Of a DNA stretch of 20,662 bases, positions 1 through 6,853 are shown one piece after another. This DNA comes from Alphaproteobacteria bacterium UBA6187. Its GTDB lineage: Bacteria > Pseudomonadota > Alphaproteobacteria > Rickettsiales > UBA6187. Position 1 is the stretch's first letter. The number at the start of each line of letters is the position of its first letter. Under the pieces are notes generated by a model, which worked only from the letters and a program-made list of their open reading frames with translations, had not been told where the DNA came from and searched no databases. Position numbers and translations under genes: made by a program. The stretch spans positions 260-20,921 of the forward strand of contig DITJ01000074.1 in the NCBI GenBank assembly GCA_002422795.1, read 5' to 3'.

Positions 1-4
1 TATT

Positions 5-60
5 CTGGATTCCCCTATAATTTTTATTCCGCTGGCGCTGCACAAAAATTCGGGGAATGA
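5..60. repeat. Palindromic element at the window edge
   Basis: ATTCCCC (9-15) and an AATTTTT block are mirrored by AAAAATT and GGGGAAT (52-58), giving a potential long hairpin. The outer sequence TTCTGGATTCCC...GGGAATGAC resembles a palindromic intergenic repeat common in Rickettsia-like and other bacterial genomes. That resemblance is from memory, not a search. Nothing coding is seen in 61-181. Confidence 0.35.
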
Positions 61-181
61 CGAAACAACTAATACTTGTCTTGCTGGTATAATTGCCTTC
101 ATTTTTATTTACGCATTGTCATATAGTTTATCTAGAGTGGTTTAGCTTTGAAATTTCTTATTATTCTTTACGTGGCACGCG

Positions 182-538
182 TCAACTAATATCATGAGAT
201 ATATGTATATTTCTTAGAGTTAAGTTTGACATTACTGACTTGCATCCTAGAATCTTATATGTTTCATCTATATGTTTTATTCTTGAGTCATACAATTTTA
301 TGCTCTCAAGAGGGGAGAGTAATGCAAGACTTGAGCCAACATCAACTAACATCGGCTCATCAATAATTTCTTGTTCAACAGCATTTTTTATAAAATGCTT
401 TGCTATATCTCTCTCACCCGACAAATCAAAGCAAGCCATCTCTTTGTTTATTGGATTCTCATCGGCAAAAACCGCACCACTATAAGAAAATGAAGCCAGA
501 ACTGTCAAAATCTTTACGGTGTTTTTTGTATTTAGCAT
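182..538 (-). CDS. Small secreted protein, second gene of a Fur-boxed pair
   Basis: This encodes 118 aa that I do not recognise as a named family. I place the start at ATG 538 because AAAGGAGTG lies directly upstream; the frame stays open further upstream but without a ribosome binding site. The N-terminus (MLNTKNTVKILTVLASFSYS, then GAVFADE) is a signal peptide with probable cleavage after VFA. The mature protein has two cysteines (ACFDLS and LGCKS). It aligns loosely with the upstream gene: Cys-x-Leu-Ser, then an A-x3-F/Y segment, an LVxxG segment and a C-terminal Cys, so the two look like diverged paralogues. It starts 14 nt after the upstream stop and presumably shares that gene's iron-responsive promoter. 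The function is unknown; a periplasmic location is inferred. Confidence 0.6.
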   Translation of the reverse strand: MLNTKNTVKILTVLASFSYSGAVFADENPINKEMACFDLSGERDIAKHFIKNAVEQEIIDEPMLVDVGSSLALLSPLESIKLYDSRIKHIDETYKILGCKSVMSNLTLRNIHISHDIS

Positions 539-551
539 GAAATTCACTCCT

Positions 552-899
552 TTATTTTTGTGATATTTCAATATAATTTCCAGAATTCGCATGTTTATTT
601 GCATCACAATTTGCTGCCGACATTTTCGTTAATAAGCGTAAGCGCTCCTGCATTAAAACCTGAGCTTCCTCTGCTCCCACATAGGTTGTAAAGTGACCTA
701 AAGGAACCAGTATATCTACACCTGAATTTTTACCCATGGCGTTTATTGCTGTACGTTCGTAATATTCAGCCTGCTCAATTTGCTCCGAAAGGCCGATGCA
801 GCTTACCGCAACATTGTTGTTTTCCACATGTTCCGTTGCCGCTGCAACTGAACTATAAAGTGCGGCTGTGCATAGTGTAAGTGTAATAAGTTTTTTCAT
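552..899 (-). CDS. Small secreted protein, first gene of a Fur-boxed pair
   Basis: This encodes 115 aa with a clear signal peptide (MKKLITLTLCTAALYSSVAA, cleavage near AAA-TEH). The mature part is mostly helical, with two cysteines (VSCIGLSEQIEQAEYYERTA and SAANCDANK) that could form a disulfide in the periplasm. The ribosome binding site is AGGAT, 7 nt before the ATG. The family is not recognised. It is the promoter-proximal gene of a two-gene unit with the paralogous gene at 182-538. A TTGACA promoter and a strong Fur-like box sit just upstream, so expression is probably induced by iron limitation. It may be a metal-related periplasmic protein, but nothing in the sequence proves that. Confidence 0.65.
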   Translation of the reverse strand: MKKLITLTLCTAALYSSVAAATEHVENNNVAVSCIGLSEQIEQAEYYERTAINAMGKNSGVDILVPLGHFTTYVGAEEAQVLMQERLRLLTKMSAANCDANKHANSGNYIEISQK

Positions 900-923
900 A
901 GCTATATCCTACCACCATGTTAT

Positions 924-938
924 TAATAATGATTATCA
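924..938 (-). promoter_or_regulatory. Fur-like box upstream of the secreted-protein pair
   Basis: TAATAATGATTATCA matches the 7-1-7 Fur consensus TGATAATnATTATCA at 13 of the 14 defined positions. It lies just downstream of the predicted -10 and upstream of the ribosome binding site, a position suited to repression. Confidence 0.7.
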
Positions 939-948
939 TTTGCAGTGA

Positions 949-977
949 TGTATATATCTCCGAATGAGGTATGTCAA
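949..977 (-). promoter_or_regulatory. Predicted sigma-70 promoter of the secreted-protein pair
   Basis: On the minus strand a perfect -35 TTGACA (972-977) is followed after 17 nt by a -10-like TATACA (949-954). Transcription would start close to the Fur-like box at 924-938. Confidence 0.55.
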
Positions 978-1026
978 TATGTAATAATTATTTATTCAAC
1001 CAATTTTAGTTGCAAATATCTATGAG

Positions 1027-1132
1027 TATAGCGTTTCCGCTTTTCAACAATCATAGGAAATCGAGGCGATGTGTGGGTGAGCTACATGAAACGATGATTG
1101 ACGCATGATTGTTGAAAATGGGAAGTGCTATA
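1027..1132. repeat. Dispersed palindromic repeat, copy 1
   Basis: This 106-bp element begins TATAGCGTTTCCGCTTTTCA and ends TGAAAATGGGAAGTGCTATA, so its ends are imperfect inverted copies of about 27 bp. A second copy lies at 16634-16740; the first 50 bp differ at only 3 positions. It sits between the two minus-strand Fur-linked units. One frame across this copy is open for about 26 codons. The structure is MITE-like or RPE-like, and no transposase is visible. Confidence 0.8.
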
Positions 1133-1161
1133 AAATACATCCCTTCATAGCATTATTGGTC

Positions 1162-2286
1162 TTACAAGTAACGTAATAATTGATTATTTGAGCGCTCCTT
1201 TAAAGCGCTAAACCAAGTAACAGCAGGATATAATAACGCTAAAGTAGCTATTGATATAAGCCAGACTACACCTATATTTGGAACACTATACATTGGCACT
1301 CCAACCAGAAATACCGTTATGTTGTAAATAATATGCAGTACATATAAATGCAGGATATAATAAAACATAGGAACTCGGCCAAAATTTAAAATTATGTTTT
1401 TCAATAATCCTTTCAGGCTATCTAAATAATGCAGCAATAGAAAGGAAAGGCTGAGAGTCATAAGGGTAAATAATAAAGATGGTGGATATTTTGTCAGGTT
1501 AAAAAATGACATCGCGGTTTTTGTAAAATCACCTGAAAACACCTCAAACAGATTATTTTCCCCGTATAGATTGCTGAAACGCAGCATCACAAATAATGTT
1601 ACACAAATAAGTGATGATATAAGCAATGTGGATTTGCGCTTTTCCGGCCTGTAATTTTTAGAAAAAATTATTCCATAAAGATAACCAAGTGAAATAATTC
1701 CTATTAATGGTAATATAGGATATGAGGTTCTGGCGCTTGTTCCGTCGGCAACTTGAATAATACTGCGCTCATAAAGGATAGACCATAAGACTTTACCAAC
1801 TCCCCCCTCAAATGCAATACCAGATAACAGATGATGCCCTGCAATTAAAAACAATGCGATTATTACTACCCATAATTTGGGCAACCATACTATACCAGCA
1901 AGGGCAATCATACTAAGCCCGATTGCCCATATTACCTGCAAGTACAACATTGATGGAGGAAAAGAAAATACCCAGGCAAAGTTAATAACCGTTACTTCAA
2001 GCAATACCAGAAATATACCGCGCTTTAATAAAAAAGATGAAAGTGTGGTTCTGCTCACTTTTTGTCCATAAAGATATGCTGATATCCCTGCCAGAAATAT
2101 AAATGTCGGAGCGCATAAATGCGCCAGCCAGCGGCTAAAAAATACACCGGCCGATGTTTCTTCTAAATTCATAGGGTCACTAAGGGGACTCGCCATTAAG
2201 AAGAATTCCCTTGTGTGGTCAATCGTCATCAGCGCAATAACCAAGCCACGTAAAATATCTATGGATTCAATTCTTTTAGACCGCAC
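1162..2286 (-). CDS. DUF1624/HGSNAT-like multipass membrane acyltransferase
   Basis: This encodes 374 aa of integral membrane protein with about ten hydrophobic segments. The N-terminus (RIESIDILRGLVIALMTIDH) followed by THE RWLAHLCAPTFIFLAGISAY segment is characteristic of the DUF1624 / heparan-alpha-glucosaminide N-acetyltransferase family. The IDH histidine corresponds to the conserved His near the first membrane segment. Family members transfer acyl groups from acyl-CoA across the membrane to sugars or other acceptors; the substrate here is unknown. The start is GTG 2286, with GGAG 6 nt upstream and only 2 nt after the preceding lipoprotein's stop. It is therefore the last gene of the Fur-linked lipoprotein operon. 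It might modify a cell-envelope glycan or a metallophore, but this is inference. Confidence 0.75.
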   Translation of the reverse strand: MRSKRIESIDILRGLVIALMTIDHTREFFLMASPLSDPMNLEETSAGVFFSRWLAHLCAPTFIFLAGISAYLYGQKVSRTTLSSFLLKRGIFLVLLEVTVINFAWVFSFPPSMLYLQVIWAIGLSMIALAGIVWLPKLWVVIIALFLIAGHHLLSGIAFEGGVGKVLWSILYERSIIQVADGTSARTSYPILPLIGIISLGYLYGIIFSKNYRPEKRKSTLLISSLICVTLFVMLRFSNLYGENNLFEVFSGDFTKTAMSFFNLTKYPPSLLFTLMTLSLSFLLLHYLDSLKGLLKNIILNFGRVPMFYYILHLYVLHIIYNITVFLVGVPMYSVPNIGVVWLISIATLALLYPAVTWFSALKERSNNQLLRYL

Positions 2287-2288
2287 AA

Positions 2289-2813
2289 CTAACTCCCCAA
2301 CATTCCGAATACACCACCTTCTTTACCAATACTTACTCCGTCAAATGTAGCAGGATCAGTATCAATTTTTGACCACGGCCAGTCTATGCCGTTAACCCAA
2401 AGATTATCTTCAATCTCAGGTGATATCCAGAAACTGTCTGTCAGGCGCTCCTTGATTATACCGCCATCATTGGGTAGCATACGATTAGGAAATACAGGAG
2501 TGCCAAAATTTTTCATTATGGTTCCTTCCATCTGCATTTGTGAAACATGGAACCTGCAATAGCGGTTACCAAGTTTCCATGCGTTACGGTAAGTTTTATT
2601 TTGCATAAGCTCCGGCTTTACATCAGTTGAATATTTTATACGCATTAGATCATTACCATAAACAGTCATGCCAGTATTACAGCCTTCTTTAAATCCCTTC
2701 TGGTAAAGTTCAGAGCCTTCTTTGGGTATCCCAGGGTGGAATACAGGCCTAAATGAACTGTTATTACAGGCTGCCAGAAATAGAACAGTAAAAATATACA
2801 GAAATTTTTTCAT
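2289..2813 (-). CDS. Paralogous GC/YC lipoprotein 5, with C-terminal extension
   Basis: This encodes 174 aa. The lipobox FLAAC places the lipidated Cys at residue 16. The shared repeat-family signature follows: YQKGFKEGCNTG, then TYRNAWKLGNRYC. Unlike its four siblings it continues for about 75 residues after the YC motif, with a Trp- and Pro-rich tail (DNLWVNGIDWPWSKIDTDP). Its ribosome binding site (GGAGC) overlaps the end of the preceding gene, and the acyltransferase gene starts right after its stop, so translation is probably coupled. The function is unknown. The two invariant cysteines suggest a disulfide or a ligand site in the periplasm. Confidence 0.75.
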   Translation of the reverse strand: MKKFLYIFTVLFLAACNNSSFRPVFHPGIPKEGSELYQKGFKEGCNTGMTVYGNDLMRIKYSTDVKPELMQNKTYRNAWKLGNRYCRFHVSQMQMEGTIMKNFGTPVFPNRMLPNDGGIIKERLTDSFWISPEIEDNLWVNGIDWPWSKIDTDPATFDGVSIGKEGGVFGMLGS

Positions 2814-2816
2814 AAT

Positions 2817-3128
2817 TTATGCTCCAGCTTTTCGTTGCCATGAAGTTACATGCCAGCGGCAATAATCAAATCCTAAATACCAGGACTCAATATATTCATC
2901 ATTTTCAATGTAATCAGGGTCAAACTTAAATTTATACACAAACTTATAATGGGTGTTGCCGGAAACTTTTAACCCGGTTTCACAACCATATTGCCAGCCG
3001 GTTTTAAATATTTGAGTTCCTTCAGGGGCCTTTCCTTCCATGCCGGCAAAAAGGCGTGGCGGCTCATTAATCATGCTGCATGATACTATAGGTAACGCTA
3101 AAACTACTAAAAATATTCTTTTAAGCAT
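2817..3128 (-). CDS. Paralogous GC/YC lipoprotein 4
   Basis: This encodes 103 aa. The signal peptide ends in lipobox LPIVSC (Cys 17). The mature part carries IFKTGWQYGCETG and YIESWYLGFDYCRWH, the same Gly-Cys and Tyr-Cys landmarks as its neighbours, separated by a YKF-rich stretch (HYKFVYKFKFDPDY). The ATG overlaps the preceding stop codon by one base (TAATG), typical of translational coupling, and AAGG lies upstream. The Asp/Lys/Tyr-rich middle is predicted beta or extended. No named family is recognised. Confidence 0.75.
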   Translation of the reverse strand: MLKRIFLVVLALPIVSCSMINEPPRLFAGMEGKAPEGTQIFKTGWQYGCETGLKVSGNTHYKFVYKFKFDPDYIENDEYIESWYLGFDYCRWHVTSWQRKAGA

Positions 3129-3457
3129 TAAATCGGCCTTTTTCCATACCAGTCAAAATTATGTTGCAACAGGTAACTAGTGCAATACAAGTAGGCATCA
3201 TCCCATCCTTTACGGTATGTGTTATCATTATTGGCTAATTCCTCATCCTGCCTGTACCCAAATTTGAATTTATAAGCCTGATTGGCTGTAGCGCCGCCTG
3301 CTGTATAGCAACCATCCTGCCAGCCTTTCGTATACATAGGAGGGTATTTCCCTGCACCACCGGGAGGATGGTCAAACATCCATGAACGCCATGCTGGAAC
3401 ATTCTTATCGCAAGCTCCCAATAATATCAGCATGGTCAAAACTACAATTTTTCTCAT
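3128..3457 (-). CDS. Paralogous GC/YC lipoprotein 3
   Basis: This encodes 109 aa. The lipobox ILLGAC gives Cys 16. The signature is YTKGWQDGCYTAGG, then YKFKFGYRQDEE and TYRKGWDDAYLYC. The start is supported by AGGAAAA upstream of ATG 3457. It lies 8 nt after the preceding gene and overlaps the next gene by one base. The function is unknown; an anchored periplasmic role is inferred from the lipobox. The residue after the lipid Cys is Asp, which in Enterobacteria signals retention in the inner membrane; whether that rule holds here is uncertain. Confidence 0.75.
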   Translation of the reverse strand: MRKIVVLTMLILLGACDKNVPAWRSWMFDHPPGGAGKYPPMYTKGWQDGCYTAGGATANQAYKFKFGYRQDEELANNDNTYRKGWDDAYLYCTSYLLQHNFDWYGKRPI

Positions 3458-3465
3458 TTATTTTC

Positions 3466-3786
3466 CTAATAGGTATTTTGAAGCCATGTGAACATATTAT
3501 AAGAGCAATAATAATAAGCGTCTTTCCACGCAGCTTTATAACGTTTACTGCTATTCCATAGCTCGCCATCAATTTTATATTTACGACTTGCGAGTAACAG
3601 ATTTACATCGGTGTTTACGGCTGCAAGCGCCCCATTGCACCCGTCCGTCCAGCCCTGCTGATATTCGGGAGTACCTGGCGGTGGGGTAACATTCAAATTT
3701 GCAGGGCGTGAATAATCAAACCACCCAGCCTGGGATTGACATCCGCTTAATAAAAACACTAGCGCCAGCACTGTTAATAACCGCAT
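3466..3786 (-). CDS. Paralogous GC/YC lipoprotein 2
   Basis: This encodes 106 aa from ATG 3786, chosen because AGGG is well placed upstream and the gene then starts 2 nt after the preceding stop. A longer frame to 3825 would overlap the neighbour and spoil the signal peptide. The lipobox is FLLSGC (Cys 16). The signature is YQQGWTDGCNGA and RYKAAWKDAYYYC. The aromatic-rich C-terminus (SYNMFTWLQNTY) ends shortly after the YC motif. The family is unknown, and it is clearly related to the four other lipoproteins in this operon. Confidence 0.75.
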   Translation of the reverse strand: MRLLTVLALVFLLSGCQSQAGWFDYSRPANLNVTPPPGTPEYQQGWTDGCNGALAAVNTDVNLLLASRKYKIDGELWNSSKRYKAAWKDAYYYCSYNMFTWLQNTY

Positions 3787-3788
3787 TA

Positions 3789-4133
3789 CTAAAACCCTAT
3801 CACCGCATTTGCCGCAACACCGCAATATGAAAAACCATGACCGAAACCAAGACTATACTGCTCATCGTTCATTGCCCTGTTTGCATCATAAAAATATTTA
3901 TATTCCAAATTCCCACTATCAATTTTTATCTCGTGTAAGCGTAATGCCCCGTAGCCGCTAAGCCCCATTGAATCGTTGCAACCCGCCCTAAACCCCTGAC
4001 TGAAGCTGCTATTGTCCTCAGGTATATTCCTTATAAATAAGGGTCTTGGCGTTAAAGCATTCCAGGTTCCGTCACTATTAACACAGCCGCTTGCGGTGAA
4101 AACCAACAGTAAGAAAAAAAAGCTCTTAATCAT
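3789..4133 (-). CDS. Paralogous GC/YC lipoprotein 1, promoter-proximal
   Basis: This encodes 114 aa from ATG 4133. An in-frame ATG at 4151 also exists, but it lies inside a Fur-like site; neither has a convincing ribosome binding site. The lipobox TASGC gives Cys 17. The signature is FSQGFRAGCNDS, then QYSLGFGHGFSYC. It is the first gene of a minus-strand run of six genes with gaps of a few bases, reading away from the Fur-box region. The function is unknown. Early duplication within one operon is the simplest origin of the five genes. Confidence 0.7.
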   Translation of the reverse strand: MIKSFFFLLLVFTASGCVNSDGTWNALTPRPLFIRNIPEDNSSFSQGFRAGCNDSMGLSGYGALRLHEIKIDSGNLEYKYFYDANRAMNDEQYSLGFGHGFSYCGVAANAVIGF

Positions 4134-4141
4134 TTTGCAAA

Positions 4142-4156
4142 TAAGAATCATTATTA
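4142..4156. promoter_or_regulatory. Fur-like site A in the divergent promoter region
   Basis: TAAGAATCATTATTA matches the 7-1-7 Fur consensus at about 11 of 14 positions. It lies immediately upstream of the first lipoprotein gene. It is the weakest of the three sites in this region. Confidence 0.45.
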
Positions 4157-4163
4157 TTAATCA

Positions 4164-4192
4164 TTGACATTAATAATCATTCTTATTATGAG
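4164..4192 (+). promoter_or_regulatory. Predicted sigma-70 promoter of the DUF4198 operon
   Basis: A perfect -35 TTGACA (4164-4169) is followed after 17 nt by TATGAG (4187-4192). The spacer contains Fur-like site B, and site C follows the expected start point, so repression by Fur would be direct. Confidence 0.5.
4171..4185. promoter_or_regulatory. Fur-like site B within the plus-strand promoter
   Basis: TAATAATCATTCTTA matches the Fur 7-1-7 consensus at about 12 of 14 positions and lies between the predicted -35 and -10. Confidence 0.5.
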
Positions 4193-4207
4193 TGTCAAGC
4201 CACGTGT

Positions 4208-4222
4208 TGATAATGATTGTCA
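4208..4222. promoter_or_regulatory. Fur-like site C, strongest of the divergent region
   Basis: TGATAATGATTGTCA differs from the Fur consensus TGATAATnATTATCA at one position. It sits in the 5' leader of the DUF4198 gene. Confidence 0.7.
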
Positions 4223-4263
4223 TTAACAACTGTTTCTGGAAATTATTTAAAAGGAGTGTTGTT

Positions 4264-5127
4264 ATGAATAAATCCCTATTATCTATCGGCTTCCTCTTGG
4301 GAGTTATGGTTTTTAATAGCGCCAATGCCCATCTTTATTGGGTGGAACCTAATGAGTTTTATTTTTATAATAAATCCAAGCAAATAGATAAAAAAGTATC
4401 TGAAGTTCTAACTTTTGAATTTACCGGCGGGGATACATATTTTAATGCCGATACTAACCGCGCCAAGGATGATGAGGAATCTTACAATTTTAATATCATT
4501 GATAATAAAGGAAATAAAGTTGCCATTGATGATAAGTGGCAAGGAAAAACAAGGGCAGTATTCGAAGCCGGTATGACCAGACCAGGAACTTATGTTTTGG
4601 AAGCAGCCCGTGTTGGCAAGCCAATGTATTACACAAAACTAAAGAGTGGTGATTATCTTCATAAAGCAGCGGATGAACTTACAAAAAACGAACAGGATAA
4701 AAAAGAAAAATCTGTCGGATATTACCAGGGTACAAAAGCATATACCACCTTACACAAGACGAATGACACATGGAAAAGAATATTAGGGCATCCTCTTGAA
4801 ATCACCCCCCTATCCCACCCTAACCTCATTGATGCAGGTGATACTTTAGATGTAAAACTTCTTTTTAATGGCAAGCCTTTAGCTGGCACAAAAATCAAAA
4901 TAATTAACCAGAATTATCGCTTCCAGAAGCATGGGGATGTACCAATTTATGCACAAACCGATGAAAGCGGCATCGCATCAATCAAATTTCCTGATGCGGA
5001 TCGCTATTTAATTACAACCGAGCATAACGTGCCTCTGGATAATGATAAAAAAGCAGAAGGATTAAATTACAGCGCATCCCTGATGCTGCAAGTAAATGAG
5101 CCTTGGGTAAAAGAGTGGGCAAACTAG
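4264..5127 (+). CDS. DUF4198 periplasmic metal-associated protein
   Basis: This encodes 287 aa from ATG 4264, set by AAAAGGAGTG upstream; an earlier in-frame start lies in the promoter region and is rejected. Signal peptide residues 1-22 end SANA, leaving mature HLYWVEPNEFYF. An N-terminal His-x-x-Trp-x-x-Pro start is typical of the DUF4198 family, whose members often sit beside nickel, cobalt or iron uptake genes. A free N-terminal His can ligate metal. A C-terminal part near residues 190-285 (DTLDVKLLFNGKPLAGTKIK, then TDESGIASIKFP) looks like a carboxypeptidase-regulatory / Ig-like beta domain, as in this family. It is the first gene of a three-gene Fur-linked operon, 41 nt before the next gene. 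A role in periplasmic metal handling is inferred. Confidence 0.8.
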   Translation: MNKSLLSIGFLLGVMVFNSANAHLYWVEPNEFYFYNKSKQIDKKVSEVLTFEFTGGDTYFNADTNRAKDDEESYNFNIIDNKGNKVAIDDKWQGKTRAVFEAGMTRPGTYVLEAARVGKPMYYTKLKSGDYLHKAADELTKNEQDKKEKSVGYYQGTKAYTTLHKTNDTWKRILGHPLEITPLSHPNLIDAGDTLDVKLLFNGKPLAGTKIKIINQNYRFQKHGDVPIYAQTDESGIASIKFPDADRYLITTEHNVPLDNDKKAEGLNYSASLMLQVNEPWVKEWAN

Positions 5128-5168
5128 GCCCTGATTAAAAGTTATTAATTAAAAGGATCAGAATAACA

Positions 5169-6851
5169 ATGAAACATTTTGAAAAAGTGCATGAAAGAAC
5201 AGTAAACCCTCTTACACTGGCAAGACAAATTGTGCGGGAAAAAGGAATACCGGAAGAATTGCGTGAACCGCACGCTATAACAGATGATATAATACGCCTG
5301 CATTCAGCTCTTTCCCCCCGCTGGGAAAAATTTAAAGAGTACCAGTTATGGGAAAATGCCGGTCATAAAGGCTCCCATCCAACATTTGAAGACCATGAAA
5401 CCGGGGAGTTGCGCTCCGGCAAATACGCGCTTGCACCATGCACATTATTGAATGAATCTTTAAATGAATTGGTTGGGCTTACTCTTAAAGTTTATACTCC
5501 AGAAAAATTACGACAGATAATGGAACTGACGAAATCAAATCCTGAAACCGCACATGCGGTAAAGGAGTTGCGCCAGATAGCTATTCATGCTGAGGAGGCT
5601 ATGGAACAAGAAGCGCTCAGTCTTATATTTAAGGCTGTTGAAGCAAACTCGTATACTTATAAAACTACAATTGAAGACATTGTCAGGCAAAAATACCAAA
5701 TTGCCCAAAGCGATTCTATACCAAATACACCAGAAATGAAAACAGCGTTACTGGAAGCCCTTGTCTTTAATTTTCCAAAGAAACTGCAAGAAGCACAGCC
5801 GGAAGAATACAAAGGAATGGTGTTCAAATATTTTGATAACTACCCAACTCTTGTTGCATCAGAACTGGAATTGCTAACCACCCCATTTATGTTGCAAAAC
5901 GAACAAGCACCTTATTTTTATGGAAATATTGTCGACATGCTGGATGCTAACCCGGCTATCGTTAAAGCACTATCGGCAATAAGTTCAAAATATACCAGTG
6001 GAGTTGAGGCTGAAAAAGCAGTAGAGGATTTTATTGATAACTTCCCGGAAATGTTCGGCGTACAGAATTTGAGCCAGAAGACTTTTACATTTGTTGGTGC
6101 CGGCTTTCCTCTTACTGGCCTGTTGCAACATATACAAACTGGCGGCGCTACAATTAATCTTATTGATTATGATGAAGCCGCTGTTGAAGCGGCTCGTAAA
6201 TTGATAGCAATAACGGAGTCTTTAGGAATTACAAAAAGAGATGCTATTCAAGTTATTCATGCAGATGCTCGTGATGTAACTTACGTGCCGCTTAGAAACG
6301 TAAATCATGAGCATCCGCTTCATGAAATGGAATATGTTGGCCGACAAAAATATACGGTTGCAACGGACATATTAGATTTAGCAAGCGCCCTGCCAAAAGA
6401 CGTGACCGATCATGTAATGCAGGTAAATGCCGCCGCCGTTCCAATTGTAAGAAAGCGTAATGTAAGCGGCATTTCAGAGTTATTATATGAAAAGTTTAAT
6501 CTCCCCCCGGAGAGCATCTTCCGGCTTGCCGGGCATGTAACCCCAGCACAAAAGTTGCTAAGTGGAGCGTCACCGGAGCATCTTGTAACAGGTGTTATGT
6601 CACCAATCAATGTAAATTCAGATGATGTTTACGTGAATACAAGCCGCTTCAGGGAAAAGTCTGAATTTCTTATATCCATAGGAAAGGAAACTATCAGCGA
6701 TACCGTTACCTTATCAATTAATCAGCCAGAAGCGCAAGGCAAAGAGGAAGGAGCACACTTAACAAATCAATACGAAGTCCCAGACACTCGCGTATTATCC
6801 GCAGGAAGCGTTCAGTGGAATGAACGCACTATGGCATATTATAGGTATTAA
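5169..6851 (+). CDS. 560-aa protein with nicotianamine-synthase-like SAM-binding domain
   Basis: Residues 1 to about 290 are helical and not recognised. Residues about 300-445 have a Rossmann methyltransferase pattern: FVGAGFPLTG at 308-317, the acidic end of strand 2 at LIDYDEAA (331-338), HADARDV at 364-370, and VPIVRKRNVSGISELLYEKF at 424-443. The order and wording resemble nicotianamine synthase, which has FIGSGPLPLTS, a D-x-D motif, a HTAD motif and VVRSAHGxRGFLYP. NAS enzymes condense aminocarboxypropyl groups from S-adenosylmethionine into metal chelators; bacterial CntL makes staphylopine precursors. This protein is about twice CntL's length. The start has AAAAGGATCAGAATAACA upstream. 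It lies between the DUF4198 gene and a coupled small gene under Fur-like control. Another SAM-dependent activity is possible. Confidence 0.55.
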   Translation: MKHFEKVHERTVNPLTLARQIVREKGIPEELREPHAITDDIIRLHSALSPRWEKFKEYQLWENAGHKGSHPTFEDHETGELRSGKYALAPCTLLNESLNELVGLTLKVYTPEKLRQIMELTKSNPETAHAVKELRQIAIHAEEAMEQEALSLIFKAVEANSYTYKTTIEDIVRQKYQIAQSDSIPNTPEMKTALLEALVFNFPKKLQEAQPEEYKGMVFKYFDNYPTLVASELELLTTPFMLQNEQAPYFYGNIVDMLDANPAIVKALSAISSKYTSGVEAEKAVEDFIDNFPEMFGVQNLSQKTFTFVGAGFPLTGLLQHIQTGGATINLIDYDEAAVEAARKLIAITESLGITKRDAIQVIHADARDVTYVPLRNVNHEHPLHEMEYVGRQKYTVATDILDLASALPKDVTDHVMQVNAAAVPIVRKRNVSGISELLYEKFNLPPESIFRLAGHVTPAQKLLSGASPEHLVTGVMSPINVNSDDVYVNTSRFREKSEFLISIGKETISDTVTLSINQPEAQGKEEGAHLTNQYEVPDTRVLSAGSVQWNERTMAYYRY

Positions 6852-6853
6852 AC

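Noticed and set aside
1027..1132. CRISPR-like repeat
   Set aside because: The related copies are about 107 bp, palindromic and 15 kb apart, with no spacer array or cas genes.
4192..4263. Earlier start for the DUF4198 protein
   Set aside because: These codons overlap the promoter and Fur-like site C, and the good ribosome binding site and signal peptide begin at 4264.
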